DNA from: an uncultured Chitinophaga sp.
Lineage (GTDB): Bacteria > Bacteroidota > Bacteroidia > Chitinophagales > Chitinophagaceae
DNA: 64,000 nucleotides
Assembly: GCF_902168175.1 (NCBI RefSeq)
Contig: NZ_CABHOU010000092.1
Span: forward strand, 372,001 to 436,000
Direction of reading: 5' to 3'
Numbering within the stretch: position 1 is the stretch's first letter; each line of letters begins with the position of its first letter. A program made the position numbers and the translations under genes. Positions 33,630 to 42,593 of the stretch are shown piece by piece. The notes below the pieces were generated by a model, which was given only the letters and a program-made list of their open reading frames with translations, made no database searches and was not told where the DNA came from.

Positions 33630-34925
33630 ATGAAAGTCACCCTTATGAAGATTAATTATTGTAAAGGGCTTTTGGCTATACTGCTGCCTGTTCTGCTGGC
33701 AAGTTGCGGCGGCAGCAAGACTCCAAAAAATGCACAGGGGCAACTCATAGGTGTGAGCCCCAGGCCCAAGTATTATCCTCCTGTACCTTATGGAATGGTG
33801 TATGTGCCGTCCGGAACGTTTCACATGGGCCCCAGTGATGAGGACGTGAACTATTCCTTCACTGCCAGGAACAAGGCCATTTCCATCTCAGGTTTTTACA
33901 TGGACGCGACCGAGATCACCAACAACGAGTACCGCCAGTTCGTAGGCTGGGTAACCGATTCTATCTCCCATGTTTTGATGGGGCACGTGAAGAATGTGGA
34001 TGGCCAGGACTTTATCGACTGGAAGCAGAAGATCAACTGGAAGGACAAAGCGACCTTAGAGAAGATCGACGCGTTGTTGTATTCTGAGGCCGATCGTTTG
34101 TATGGCCGTAAGGAGATCGACGTAAATAAACTGAAGTATCATGCCGAAACCTTTAACTGGGATAAGGCTAAACTGCGTGAGAATGCAGGTAAGTCGCGCT
34201 CAACCTTCATCGAGAAGAAAGACGTGGCGATCTACCCCGATACCCTTTGCTGGATCAGGGATTTCTCGTACGCTTATAACGAGCCGATGACGAGGATGTA
34301 CTTCTGGCATCCGGCTTTCGATAACTATCCTGTAGTGGGTGTAACCTGGCATCAGGCAAATGCTTTCTGCGAATGGCGCAGCCGCTTCTGGGATGACTAT
34401 CGTGTTTCCAAGAAACTTTATACGGAAGATAAATTCCAGCTGCCATCTGAGGCGCAATGGGAATATGCCGCACGAGGTGGTCGTGAACAGGCGCCTTACC
34501 CCTGGGGTGGTTACTACCCGCGTAACAAGAAAGGTTGTTTGCTGGCGAACTTTAAACCTGGTCGCGGTAACTATCCGGAAGATGGCGGTTTCTACACCGT
34601 ACGTGCCGATGCTTACTGGCCTAACGATTATGGCCTGTACAACATGGCAGGTAACGTAGCCGAATGGACACAGGATATCTTCTACGAAAACTCCTACTCC
34701 TTTACATCAGATATGAACCCTTACCTCCGTATGGACGTTCCTGATGATGCTGCTCCAAAAATGAAGCGTAAAGCAGTTAGAGGAGGTTCATGGAAAGACA
34801 TTGGTTATTTCCTGCAGAACGGTACGCGTTCGTACGAATTCCAGGACAGCGCCAAATCGTACGTAGGTTTCAGGTGTACAATTGCCTTCCTGAGCCGCTC
34901 CAAAAACGATTTCAATAAGAAGTAA
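33630..34925 (+). CDS. gldK: GldK/PorK, type IX secretion ring lipoprotein
   Basis: A 431-residue outer-membrane lipoprotein with signal peptide and lipobox LLASC (Cys about residue 27), followed by a formylglycine-generating-enzyme (SUMF1) fold. Typical blocks are YVPSGTFHMGPSDEDV, DATEITNNEYRQFV, VVGVTWHQANAFCEWR, LPSEAQWEYAARGG, GNVAEWTQD and VRGGSWKD. With GldN it forms the large periplasmic ring under the outer membrane in the T9SS. Translation could also start at an in-frame ATG at 33645, which leaves a shorter signal peptide. It is first in gldKLMN. Confidence 0.96.
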   Translation: MKVTLMKINYCKGLLAILLPVLLASCGGSKTPKNAQGQLIGVSPRPKYYPPVPYGMVYVPSGTFHMGPSDEDVNYSFTARNKAISISGFYMDATEITNNEYRQFVGWVTDSISHVLMGHVKNVDGQDFIDWKQKINWKDKATLEKIDALLYSEADRLYGRKEIDVNKLKYHAETFNWDKAKLRENAGKSRSTFIEKKDVAIYPDTLCWIRDFSYAYNEPMTRMYFWHPAFDNYPVVGVTWHQANAFCEWRSRFWDDYRVSKKLYTEDKFQLPSEAQWEYAARGGREQAPYPWGGYYPRNKKGCLLANFKPGRGNYPEDGGFYTVRADAYWPNDYGLYNMAGNVAEWTQDIFYENSYSFTSDMNPYLRMDVPDDAAPKMKRKAVRGGSWKDIGYFLQNGTRSYEFQDSAKSYVGFRCTIAFLSRSKNDFNKK

Positions 34926-35026
34926 GATCGAATAGCTATAGGGGTATTGAAAACCCTGCATTGCAAATCAAGTCATGAGAACACTATATTCTATAACGAG
35001 CTTTTTAACCTTTAAACAAACAAATT

Positions 35027-35040
35027 TTAATCTAAAATTT
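35027..35040 (+). promoter_or_regulatory. A-rich element before gldL, shared with gldM
   Basis: TTAATCTAAAATTT lies 6 nt before the gldL ATG and occurs again, identical over 14 nt, before gldM (35820-35833). It probably promotes translation initiation or was copied with an ancestral leader. Confidence 0.4.
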
Positions 35041-35046
35041 TGACCT

Positions 35047-35790
35047 ATGGCTATGAATAACTCTACTGGTAAATGGCTGAACTTCGGTGTTTGTATCGGT
35101 GCATCCGTGGTAATTATCGGTGCATTGTTTAAGATCCAACACTGGCCTGGTGCCGACGTCGCCCTGATTATGGGTTTGAGCGTTGAGGCCCTTATCTTCT
35201 TCGCGTACGCTTTCGTACCAGACTCCTCTGCCCCTGCAGCCCCTGTTGCAGTAACGGTTGCCGGAGGCCCAAGTAACACAGCAGCGCTGGATAAGATGCT
35301 CCAGGAAGCAGACATTACACCCGCAAACCTGAAACGCCTGAGCGAAAACTTCCAGAAACTGGGTTCTACAGTAGAAGGAATGAAAGATGTGAGCAACGTT
35401 GTTGCTGCTACAGGCGAGTACACCGCTAAAACTAAAGAAGCTACCGCAGCTCTCGGCTCCGTAACAAATGCTTACACCAGCGCCGCTGCCGCAGTTGCTT
35501 CCTTTAATACTGCTTCAGATTCTACCAGGACGTTCCACGAACAAGTGCAGGTAATGACCAAAAACCTCGCTTCTCTGAACGCGATATATGAACTGGAACT
35601 GCAGGATACCAACAATCACCTGAAAGCAATGAACACGTTCTACAGCAACCTGCTGAGCGCGTCTCAGGCGATGACAAACAGTGTTGACGACGCCAAAAAG
35701 ACACAGGAGCAAATCTCCCTGCTGGCGAAGAACCTGGGTAACCTTAATACCGTTTACGGTAATATGTTGACTGCAATGCAAGGCAGATAA
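35047..35790 (+). CDS. gldL: GldL/PorL, T9SS inner-membrane motor subunit
   Basis: A 247-residue inner-membrane protein. Two membrane helices (about 12-30 and 36-60) include the KIQHWPGAD hairpin and a conserved Glu in helix 2 (VEALIFFAY) that is implicated in proton-driven rotation. The remaining ~190 residues are a helical cytosolic domain rich in Asn, Thr and Ala. GldL and GldM form the rotary motor that powers type IX secretion and gliding. It follows gldK after 121 nt. Confidence 0.96.
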   Translation: MAMNNSTGKWLNFGVCIGASVVIIGALFKIQHWPGADVALIMGLSVEALIFFAYAFVPDSSAPAAPVAVTVAGGPSNTAALDKMLQEADITPANLKRLSENFQKLGSTVEGMKDVSNVVAATGEYTAKTKEATAALGSVTNAYTSAAAAVASFNTASDSTRTFHEQVQVMTKNLASLNAIYELELQDTNNHLKAMNTFYSNLLSASQAMTNSVDDAKKTQEQISLLAKNLGNLNTVYGNMLTAMQGR

Positions 35791-35819
35791 GGTATCGCAT
35801 ATAGATTGGAACAAAGACA

Positions 35820-35833
35820 TTAATCTAAAATTT
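35820..35833 (+). promoter_or_regulatory. A-rich element before gldM, shared with gldL
   Basis: TTAATCTAAAATTT, identical to the copy at 35027-35040, lies 10 nt before the gldM ATG. Confidence 0.4.
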
Positions 35834-35843
35834 GTAAACAACT

Positions 35844-37388
35844 ATGGCACTACCTAAAGACCCCAGGCAGAAGATGATCAACTTCATGTACCTGGTCTTA
35901 ACGGCGATGCTGGCGATGAACGTATCGGCAGAAATCCTAAACGCATTCGACATAGTAAACGATTCAATTATAACATCAAATAGTTCTTTAACAGGTAAAA
36001 ACGACCTCACTTACAAACAGTTCGAAAAGCAACTGGCTGCTGATGCCGCCAAAGCCGGTCCTTATAAAAAGAAAGCGGACGAAGCTAAAAAAGTATCTGC
36101 TGATGCAGTAGCTGAAATCGAACGACTGAAAGAAGAGATCATTAAAGAAAGCGGTGGCCGTAAACCAGATGGCGATCTGAAAGGAAAAGACAACCTGGAC
36201 GCTGCTACCCGTGTAATGGAAAACCGCAAGGAAGGTAATAAATTGCAAAAGCGTCTTGAAGAAACACGCGCAAAATTCCTCAGCCTTGTGAGCGCCAAAC
36301 ACAAAACTGACCTGGAAAAAACACTTCCGCTGAAGATCGAGATCGGTCACGCGAAAGTTGGTCATGGTGGTCCTGCCAAAACATGGAGCATCTACCACTT
36401 TAACATGGTACCTACCATCGCAGCGGTAACAATCCTCTCTAAATTCCAGAACGACATCAAAAACTCTGAGTCGCTCGTTATCGACGGATTGTTAAAAGAA
36501 ATCAGTGAAGAAGACTTCGTGTTCGACCAGCTGGACGCACTCGTGTCTTTGAACTCAAAAAACCTGACAGAAGGCCAAACGCTTACCGCGCAGATCGCCA
36601 TGGGTGCCTACAGCAGTACTGTAACCCCAACGATCACTGTTAACGGTCAAAGTGTGGAAGCTGTAAACGGTAAAGGTACTTTCTCTATCCCGGTTTCGGG
36701 CCTTGGTGAAAAAACCATCTCCGGTACAGTGGTACTCACCAAACCAAACGGTCAGCGTGTAGAAAAAAGCTTCTCTGAAACGTATAATGTAGGCGCTACC
36801 GCTACTGCAATTTCTGCAGATAAGATGAACGTGCTTTACATAGCAGTACAGAACCCGATCTCTATCACTGCTGCCGGCGTACCTGCGGAAAGCGTAGTTG
36901 CTTCAATTGAAGGCGGTGGTGGACGTATCGAGAAGAAAGGTGCAGGCCAGTTTATGGCCACTGTAACTTCTCCCGGTACCTGCAAAATCGTGGTAAGTGC
37001 TACTGTAGACGGTAAAGTGAAAACACTGGCATCTAAAGAATACCGCGTAAAGAACATCCCGGATCCTGTTACAATGATCGGATTCTCTAAAGGTGGTCTT
37101 GTTAAAACGGCGGAATTCAAACAGCAGCAGGGTGTAAGAGCTGTACTTGAAAACTTCGAATTCGAAGGTGTTAAATATGATGTAGTTGGTTTCCGTATCG
37201 GTATCGACGCAAGAGGTAAGGATTATGTGGACGAAGTAGCTTCTTCAGCCTACTTCCCTGGTCCTGCCAAAAGCGCACTGCAGTCTGTGAAACCTGGCGA
37301 CAAAGTATATATCGAAAATATCAAAGTAAAAGGTCCGGACGGCAAAACCCGTGATATGCCGTACGGTATGACCTTCACTTTAAACTAA
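35844..37388 (+). CDS. gldM: GldM/PorM, T9SS motor shaft protein
   Basis: A 514-residue protein with one N-terminal membrane helix (INFMYLVLTAMLAMNVSAEIL region, residues 10-32) and a long periplasmic part. After a helical domain with many Lys and Glu residues (about 50-220) come three beta-sandwich domains to the C-terminus. Motifs PRQKMINFMYLVLTAMLA and MTFTLN at the end are typical. GldM spans the periplasm to transmit torque from GldL to the GldKN ring. It lies 53 nt after gldL and 16 nt before gldN. Confidence 0.96.
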   Translation: MALPKDPRQKMINFMYLVLTAMLAMNVSAEILNAFDIVNDSIITSNSSLTGKNDLTYKQFEKQLAADAAKAGPYKKKADEAKKVSADAVAEIERLKEEIIKESGGRKPDGDLKGKDNLDAATRVMENRKEGNKLQKRLEETRAKFLSLVSAKHKTDLEKTLPLKIEIGHAKVGHGGPAKTWSIYHFNMVPTIAAVTILSKFQNDIKNSESLVIDGLLKEISEEDFVFDQLDALVSLNSKNLTEGQTLTAQIAMGAYSSTVTPTITVNGQSVEAVNGKGTFSIPVSGLGEKTISGTVVLTKPNGQRVEKSFSETYNVGATATAISADKMNVLYIAVQNPISITAAGVPAESVVASIEGGGGRIEKKGAGQFMATVTSPGTCKIVVSATVDGKVKTLASKEYRVKNIPDPVTMIGFSKGGLVKTAEFKQQQGVRAVLENFEFEGVKYDVVGFRIGIDARGKDYVDEVASSAYFPGPAKSALQSVKPGDKVYIENIKVKGPDGKTRDMPYGMTFTLN

Positions 37389-37404
37389 ATAAAGTATAAA
37401 CCGA

Positions 37405-38439
37405 ATGGTTATGCGAGCAGATATGATTAAAAACATTGGTTTAGGCACATTGTTGCTGACATTCTTAGCCACATCGGATGCTGATGCGCAAAGGCGCAGG
37501 CGCGCTACTACAGATACGCCGCCTCCTACCGAGCAGGCCCCGGTTACCAACCCTGCCACCGGCAACACGGTAACTACTCCTGCCTCTTCGGGTAATGCAC
37601 CGGCATCTACCGGCGCTCCTATCGGAGAACCGGCACCGGCTGTATCCGATACGCCGCGCAAGTCGCTGCGTGTAGACGGAGTTGTAGAAAAAAGGCTGAA
37701 CGCGGAGCGTACGCCAATTGCCTACGACTACATCCGCGAGGATGACCGTTTCTGGGAAAAGAAGATCTGGCAGGTAATCGATGTGCGCGAAAAAATGAAC
37801 CTTCCCTTCCAATATAACGTGGAAGACGAAAGTGGCGTAAACCAACTGTTCATCAATATCCTCGTAGAAGCCATCAAAAATAATGAGGTAGAAGCTTTCA
37901 ACCCGATCGACGACCGCTTTAGCACCAAGATGACCTACCAGGAAATCCAGACTAAAATGGGTGGTGAAGAAAGGACCGTGCGCAGCATCGACCCTGTAAC
38001 AGGGGCCGAAACAATGGTGACCACACGCGACGAATTCAACCCGCTCACCGTAAAGCAGTTCAAAGTGAAGGAAGTTTGGGTGTTCGATAAAGAGGCCTCT
38101 GCACTTAAAGTGCGTATCCTTGGCATCGCGCCGCTCATGTCGAGGTTAAACGAAGACGGTTCGTTCCGTGCCTCCGTGCCCCTCTTCTGGGTTTACTACC
38201 CCGACCTGCGCCCTGTACTGGCTAAGTACGACGTGTACAACCAGAACAACGACGCATCTACTATGAGCTGGGAAGACCTTTTCGAAATGCGCTTCTTCGC
38301 CAGCTACGTAGTGAAGGAAAACAACACCTACAACCGTGAGATCCGCCACTACATCAAAGACGGTGTAATGCAGCTCCTCGAAGGCCAGTCTGTCAAAGAC
38401 AAAATCTTCAACAAGGAGCAGGACCTCTGGCAGTACTAA
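37405..38439 (+). CDS. gldN: GldN/PorN, T9SS ring protein
   Basis: A 344-residue periplasmic protein. A signal peptide (MIKNIGLGTLLLTFLATSDADA region) precedes a low-complexity Pro/Thr/Ala linker (about 30-85) and the conserved GldN domain, with ERTPIAYDYIREDDRFWEKKIWQ (given in part), REKMNLPF and KEVWVFDKE. It binds GldK to make the periplasmic ring. The start could be either the ATG at 37405 or the one at 37423. It is last in the operon and is followed by a strong terminator. Confidence 0.96.
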   Translation: MVMRADMIKNIGLGTLLLTFLATSDADAQRRRRATTDTPPPTEQAPVTNPATGNTVTTPASSGNAPASTGAPIGEPAPAVSDTPRKSLRVDGVVEKRLNAERTPIAYDYIREDDRFWEKKIWQVIDVREKMNLPFQYNVEDESGVNQLFINILVEAIKNNEVEAFNPIDDRFSTKMTYQEIQTKMGGEERTVRSIDPVTGAETMVTTRDEFNPLTVKQFKVKEVWVFDKEASALKVRILGIAPLMSRLNEDGSFRASVPLFWVYYPDLRPVLAKYDVYNQNNDASTMSWEDLFEMRFFASYVVKENNTYNREIRHYIKDGVMQLLEGQSVKDKIFNKEQDLWQY

Positions 38440-38463
38440 TCGTGTAACGTCAAATCCTGTATA

Positions 38464-38499
38464 GAGAAGCTGTCCCGCATGGGGCAGCTTCTTTTTTTT
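38464..38499 (+). terminator. Rho-independent terminator of the gldKLMN operon
   Basis: An 11-bp stem GAAGCTGTCCC / GGGGCAGCTTC (one T-G pair), loop gcat, followed by eight T residues. It also shows that the Crp-like gene must start downstream of it. Confidence 0.88.
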
Positions 38500-38517
38500 G
38501 TTTATTTTAGAGGAGAT

Positions 38518-39093
38518 ATGGATATCGATAAACTCAGGCCTGCCATATATGCAGTAGTTGATCTTCCCCCGCAGCAATGGGAAGAAATGGCCGCCTGCTG
38601 GGAACCTGTGCAGTTCAAACGGAAGGAAGTGATCACAGCGGCCGGCGAAGTAGAGCGTTACGCCTATTTCGTGCTGGAAGGTGTACAAAGAGCTTTCTTC
38701 CTGGAAGGGGATAAAGATGCAACATTGGTGTTCAATTATACCGGCTCTTTCTCCGGGGTTATCGACTCGTTCTTTTTACAACAACCCTCACGTTACTACC
38801 TCGAAACCCTCACCGCCTGCCGTTGCCTGCGCTTATCGTTTGCCGACCTTACCCGGCTGATGGACAAATATCCCCTTATCGAACGCTGGGTGCGCATCGG
38901 TACTACGGCAGCTCTTTCGGGTGTAATGGAAAGGCATATAGAAATGCTCACCAGTAATGCGGAGCAGAAATTCCGGAAGCTGCTTACCCGCAGCCCGCAC
39001 GTACTGCAAATTATACCGCATAAATACCTCGCTTCTTACCTCGGCATTGACCCTGCAACCTTTTCTAAGTTGATGGGCTCTGTGCGCCTCTAA
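38518..39093 (+). CDS. Crp/Fnr family transcriptional regulator
   Basis: A 191-residue regulator with an N-terminal cyclic-nucleotide-binding-like beta-roll (about 15-115: FKRKEVITAAGEVERYAYFVLEG region) and a short C-terminal helix-turn-helix (IPHKYLASYLGIDPATFSKLMGSVRL region). The roll lacks the Arg-Ala pair of cAMP-binding Crp, as is normal for these Bacteroidota proteins. The ORF reaches back to an ATG at 38479, but that codon lies inside the gldN terminator. The ATG at 38518 has AGGAG 6 nt upstream and is preferred. Confidence 0.85.
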   Translation: MDIDKLRPAIYAVVDLPPQQWEEMAACWEPVQFKRKEVITAAGEVERYAYFVLEGVQRAFFLEGDKDATLVFNYTGSFSGVIDSFFLQQPSRYYLETLTACRCLRLSFADLTRLMDKYPLIERWVRIGTTAALSGVMERHIEMLTSNAEQKFRKLLTRSPHVLQIIPHKYLASYLGIDPATFSKLMGSVRL

Positions 39094-39149
39094 AGCAGCC
39101 TTTTTCTAAAATGTTGGTCTGCACCAAGATTTTGCTTAGGCGTGCTTGC

Positions 39150-39157
39150 TACCTTTG
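39150..39157 (+). promoter_or_regulatory. Promoter of the DinB-like gene
   Basis: The minus-7 element TACCTTTG (exact TAnnTTTG match) has a TTTG 15 nt upstream (39131-39134), somewhat closer than the usual spacing. The ATG at 39175 is 17 nt downstream. Confidence 0.45.
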
Positions 39158-39174
39158 TTGAAACAAATCATGGT

Positions 39175-39789
39175 ATGAGAACATTTAACCGCCTGGAACT
39201 TCTTTCTGCTTTACAATCCGATGTAAACCGCATCGAATCGGTAGTGAAAGATGAAATATCCGGCTTAACCCCCAACATTCTTTTGCAGTCTCCGGCTCCT
39301 GATAAATGGAGCATTGCGCAATGCCTGGAACACCTGAACGGGTATGGACGTTATTATCTCCCGCAGCTCGACGCAGCCATCGCCGGTGGTGCATTACAAA
39401 AAACGATACCGCCGGCGGTGTTCAAAAGCAGTTGGCTTGGTAATTATTTTACCAACATGATGAAACCGCAGGCTGATGGGGCGCTTAAATCAAAAATGCA
39501 ATCGCCCAGGGATAAGGTTCCGCAGTCCAAGCTAAATACATCGGCCGTGCTCGATGAATTTATGGACCAGCAGAAACAACTCACAGCATTATTACAGCGT
39601 GCAGAGAAGGTAAATATTCAAAAGCTACCAGTGCCCACATCACTTAGTAAATGGATCAAACTGTCTGCAGGCGACACTTTCCGCTTCCTCATTGCGCACG
39701 AACAAAGGCACTTACTGCAGGCATTACGCGCTAAGTCTGCCATTACAGGTGCAAAGGGAGTAACCCCGGCTATTCTCCTGGCTATCTAA
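39175..39789 (+). CDS. DinB superfamily protein
   Basis: A 204-residue four-helix-bundle protein of the DinB/YfiT type. The three metal-ligand histidines are visible: one in QCLEHLNGYGRYY (about residue 48) and two in IAHEQRHLLQALRA near the C-terminus. LQSPAPDKWSIAQCLEH is a typical opening. DinB-fold proteins act as thiol-dependent transferases or remain uncharacterised, so the reaction here is unknown. The start at 39142 is rejected because the promoter lies between it and 39175. Confidence 0.83.
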   Translation: MRTFNRLELLSALQSDVNRIESVVKDEISGLTPNILLQSPAPDKWSIAQCLEHLNGYGRYYLPQLDAAIAGGALQKTIPPAVFKSSWLGNYFTNMMKPQADGALKSKMQSPRDKVPQSKLNTSAVLDEFMDQQKQLTALLQRAEKVNIQKLPVPTSLSKWIKLSAGDTFRFLIAHEQRHLLQALRAKSAITGAKGVTPAILLAI

Positions 39790-40025
39790 AAGGGCTACAG
39801 TAAAGCGTTTTATCGGATTTTATGTGTTGTAACAAGTGTGTAAGATAGCGTTGAGATTTGGCATGATAACAAGCCCTTAACATAGAGATAATCAAGCCAT
39901 CGCTATTTTTATATTGTACTCGGGCACACGCTGAAAGTGAGGCTGGTACACGCATAACGCCGATACTCCACCGGTGGTTCCGGTATTCTAAATATCTGTG
40001 TCTTTTAATGGTTAACTTGGGGAAT
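39790..40025 (+). other. Intergenic stretch before a free-standing terminator; possible small RNA
   Basis: No coding ORF was seen between the DinB-like gene and the terminator at 40026. The last 110 bp contain GC-rich inverted repeats, including the perfect palindrome CCACCGGTGG and ACCGG/CCGGT arms near 39970-39990. It could be a long 3' UTR of the DinB-like gene or a separate small RNA. Confidence 0.25.
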
Positions 40026-40057
40026 GAGCCTGGTTTTACAACCGGGCTCCCTTTTTT
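40026..40057 (+). terminator. Rho-independent terminator
   Basis: A 10-bp stem GAGCCTGGTT / AACCGGGCTC (one T-G pair), loop ttac, followed by CCTTTTTT. It lies 237 nt after the nearest plus-strand gene. Confidence 0.8.
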
Positions 40058-40076
40058 AGTGGCGGTGTTAACGTGG

Positions 40077-41906
40077 TTATGCAGGCGTGTCTTTTGCTTT
40101 ATCTTCTTTGTGAAAGTACTCCCAAACTATCTTTCCTTTTGCAACGCCTATCTCCTTCACCAAATCGTCCTGCGAAAGCAGTTTTACCTTCGCTACAGAG
40201 CGGAATGTTTGCAGTAATTGGGTGGCCGTGTTTTCTCCAATGCCTTTAATGCCCTCCAGCTCATTCTTAAATGTGCCTTTGCTACGTTTCTGGCGATGGA
40301 AGGTAATACCAAAGCGGTGTACCTCGTCGCGTATGCGCCTGATCAGTTTCAGGCTTTCGCTGTCATACGGCAGTTTAATGCTGTCTTTATCTCCGGGGAA
40401 AAATATCTCTTCTTCGTTTTTAGCCAGGCCCACCACCGTCATACTGCCGATAAGGTCCAGTTTGCGGATGCTGTCCAGCGCGGCACCTAACTGGCCCTTA
40501 CCGCCATCTATGATGACGAGCTGTGGTAACGGCTGCTGTTCTTCCAGCAACCTGCGGTAACGGCGAAACACCACCTCGCTCATAGAGGCGAAGTCGTTAA
40601 TTCCCTCAACTGTTTTAATGTTGAAGTGGCGGTAGTCCTTTTTGGAGGCAATACCATCTTTAAACACCACGCATGCGGATACCGGGTAACTACCCTGGAA
40701 GTTCGAGTTATCGAAACATTCAATATGCACCGGCAGTTCCTGCAACTCCAGGTCGGCCTGTAGTTTATAGAGTACGTTCTTTTTCTCCATATCCGTCTTG
40801 CCTTCGAGGTGCAGTATCTTCTTTTTGTACAGCTCTTCGCGGAAGTAATTCACGTTTTTGGAGGAAAGGTCCAGCAGCTTCTTTTTATCGCCGCCTTTTG
40901 GTACCGTAACCGTTACCTGTTCTTCAGGATAACTTACCTCAAATGGTACGATGATCTCTTTTGCCAGGCTGCTGAAAGCTTCGCGCAGGTAGGATATAGC
41001 GTAAGGAAGTACTTCCTCGTCCGTTTCCTCCAGCTTCTTTTCCAGTGTAATGGTTTTGGTATCGGCGATGGTGCCGTTAAGTACGCGGAGGTAGTTTACG
41101 TAGGCGTGGTTACCCTCACTCAGTACGGTAAATACATCTACATGACCAATCCGGCTGTTAACGATAGCCGATTTGGATTTATACTCCTGCAGGCTTTCGA
41201 TCTTTTTCCGCATAATCTCCGCTTTCTCGAACTCCATGTTCATGGCGTGTGCCTGCATTTGTTCGCGAAACATATTCAGTACGGGCGAGAGGTTGCCGCG
41301 AAGTATTTCTTTTACCTGCTGCAGGCCCTCACGGTAATTATCTTCTTCCTGCAAACCTTCGCAGGGGCCTTTACAGTTGCCAAGATGGTATTCCAGGCAC
41401 ACTTTATACTTCCCCTTTTTTACATTCTGCGGCGAAAGGTTAAGGTTACAGGTGCGTAGCGGAATGTTATAGCGGATAATATCTAAAAGCTCGCGCACAC
41501 GGCCTACGGAGGTAAATGGTCCGAGGTATTCCGACCCGTCTTTAATAAGGCGGCGGGTAAGAAACACCCTCGGGAAAGATTCATGTTTGATCACGATAAA
41601 AGGATAACTCTTATCGTCCTTCAGGTCGATATTAAACTTGGGCCGGAACTGTTTTATCAGGGAGTTCTCCAACAGGAAGGCGTCCTGCTCGGAGTCTACG
41701 ATGGTAAACTCTACATGGTGGATGTTCTCCACCAGTTTACGTGTTTTATAGTTGTCGTGATTCTTAACGAAGTAGGAACTTACCCGCTTGCGGAGATTAA
41801 TAGCTTTGCCCACGTACAGCAGTTCGTTACTTTCGTTAAAGTACTTGTATATACCTGCCTGGGTAGGTATGGTGTGCGATATTTGAGAAAACTCTGCTGC
41901 GGTCAT
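40077..41906 (-). CDS. uvrC: Excinuclease ABC subunit C
   Basis: A 609-residue nucleotide-excision-repair nuclease. It has a GIY-YIG endonuclease domain (about 14-95, AGIYKYF to LLYVGKAINLRKRV), a UVR motif (MNMEFEKAEIMRKKIESLQ) that binds UvrB, an RNase H-like second nuclease domain (FDNSNFQGSYPVSACVVF and IDGGKGQLGAA) and a C-terminal helix-hairpin-helix (LEGIKGIGENTATQLL). It cuts on both sides of a lesion marked by UvrAB. It is downstream of a lipoprotein gene by 6 nt on the minus strand, so the two are probably co-transcribed. Confidence 0.96.
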   Translation of the reverse strand: MTAAEFSQISHTIPTQAGIYKYFNESNELLYVGKAINLRKRVSSYFVKNHDNYKTRKLVENIHHVEFTIVDSEQDAFLLENSLIKQFRPKFNIDLKDDKSYPFIVIKHESFPRVFLTRRLIKDGSEYLGPFTSVGRVRELLDIIRYNIPLRTCNLNLSPQNVKKGKYKVCLEYHLGNCKGPCEGLQEEDNYREGLQQVKEILRGNLSPVLNMFREQMQAHAMNMEFEKAEIMRKKIESLQEYKSKSAIVNSRIGHVDVFTVLSEGNHAYVNYLRVLNGTIADTKTITLEKKLEETDEEVLPYAISYLREAFSSLAKEIIVPFEVSYPEEQVTVTVPKGGDKKKLLDLSSKNVNYFREELYKKKILHLEGKTDMEKKNVLYKLQADLELQELPVHIECFDNSNFQGSYPVSACVVFKDGIASKKDYRHFNIKTVEGINDFASMSEVVFRRYRRLLEEQQPLPQLVIIDGGKGQLGAALDSIRKLDLIGSMTVVGLAKNEEEIFFPGDKDSIKLPYDSESLKLIRRIRDEVHRFGITFHRQKRSKGTFKNELEGIKGIGENTATQLLQTFRSVAKVKLLSQDDLVKEIGVAKGKIVWEYFHKEDKAKDTPA

Positions 41907-41912
41907 ACTTTA

Positions 41913-42482
41913 CTACTTGTTTTGCTGTCCAAACTGAACGATCACTTCCATTTGCTCTTCTTTCAAAAACAATACCTTCTGTACAGTAATAATGCGCATT
42001 AGTTTGTTGTGCTCATAATGCAGGTCTTGTTTAAACCGGTACAGCATATTACTTGCGGAAGAGGTAATGTCGGCGGAGCGCAGCTGCTGTTGTTTATCAA
42101 CGTTCAGGATTACCTGCGAGGGGCGGGTTTGTTTGCCCTTAGCCATATACATCACCGAGGTGTCGCCATTAAACGCGTTGGCGATTTTAGCCTCGCTGTA
42201 GGCGTCGTACAAGGAGGGCTTACTGATGTCCGCATCCATAAATGGCTGGAACAGGGAGTTAATGGCAGCGGTATCTGCTACCATAATCGTATCGGTTAGG
42301 CCGTTGAGCGTTACTATTTTTTGGATAGATGGGCGCTGTTGCTTCAATTGTGCGGCCTCTTCCCTGAAAATCCGTTTCAGGTCCCGGTAACTGCGGGTAG
42401 ATGGGTGCGGCTGTTCCGGGCCGGTGCAGGCGGTTACTCCAATCAGCATTCCTATCAGCGAAAACCAGGCTAATGATCTCAT
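41913..42482 (-). CDS. Hypothetical lipoprotein
   Basis: A 189-residue protein. From the ATG at 42482 it has a type II signal peptide ending in lipobox GVTAC (Cys about residue 18), then a soluble alpha/beta region with a C-terminal segment rich in basic and Gln residues. The longer ORF start (42557) adds 25 residues and would spoil the signal peptide. I recognise no family. It contains no metal or catalytic motif that I can see. The gene lies immediately before uvrC and 34 bp after a perfect palindrome. Confidence 0.72.
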   Translation of the reverse strand: MRSLAWFSLIGMLIGVTACTGPEQPHPSTRSYRDLKRIFREEAAQLKQQRPSIQKIVTLNGLTDTIMVADTAAINSLFQPFMDADISKPSLYDAYSEAKIANAFNGDTSVMYMAKGKQTRPSQVILNVDKQQQLRSADITSSASNMLYRFKQDLHYEHNKLMRIITVQKVLFLKEEQMEVIVQFGQQNK

Positions 42483-42515
42483 AACCGCAAAATTAGGGAA
42501 ACTAAGCCATCCCCG

Positions 42516-42529
42516 CGGTGTTAACACCG
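42516..42529. promoter_or_regulatory. 14-bp perfect palindrome upstream of the lipoprotein gene
   Basis: CGGTGTTAACACCG is a perfect dyad located 34 bp before the lipoprotein-uvrC operon on the minus strand. It may be a repressor site. No regulator is assigned. Confidence 0.3.
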
Positions 42530-42532
42530 TCT

Positions 42533-42564
42533 TAAAAAAATAATGCGCCGTAAACACGGCGCAT
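42533..42564 (-). terminator. Rho-independent terminator after the outer-membrane protein gene (minus strand)
   Basis: An 8-bp stem ATGCGCCG / CGGCGCAT with a 6-nt loop. On the minus strand it is followed by TTATTTTTTT. Confidence 0.82.
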
Positions 42565-42593
42565 CTGATGCATGAGCAAATCTGTCGAGAGCA

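Noticed and set aside
38479-38517. Upstream ATG of the Crp/Fnr gene as start
   Set aside because: This codon lies in the hairpin of the gldN terminator. The ATG at 38518 has a good AGGAG.
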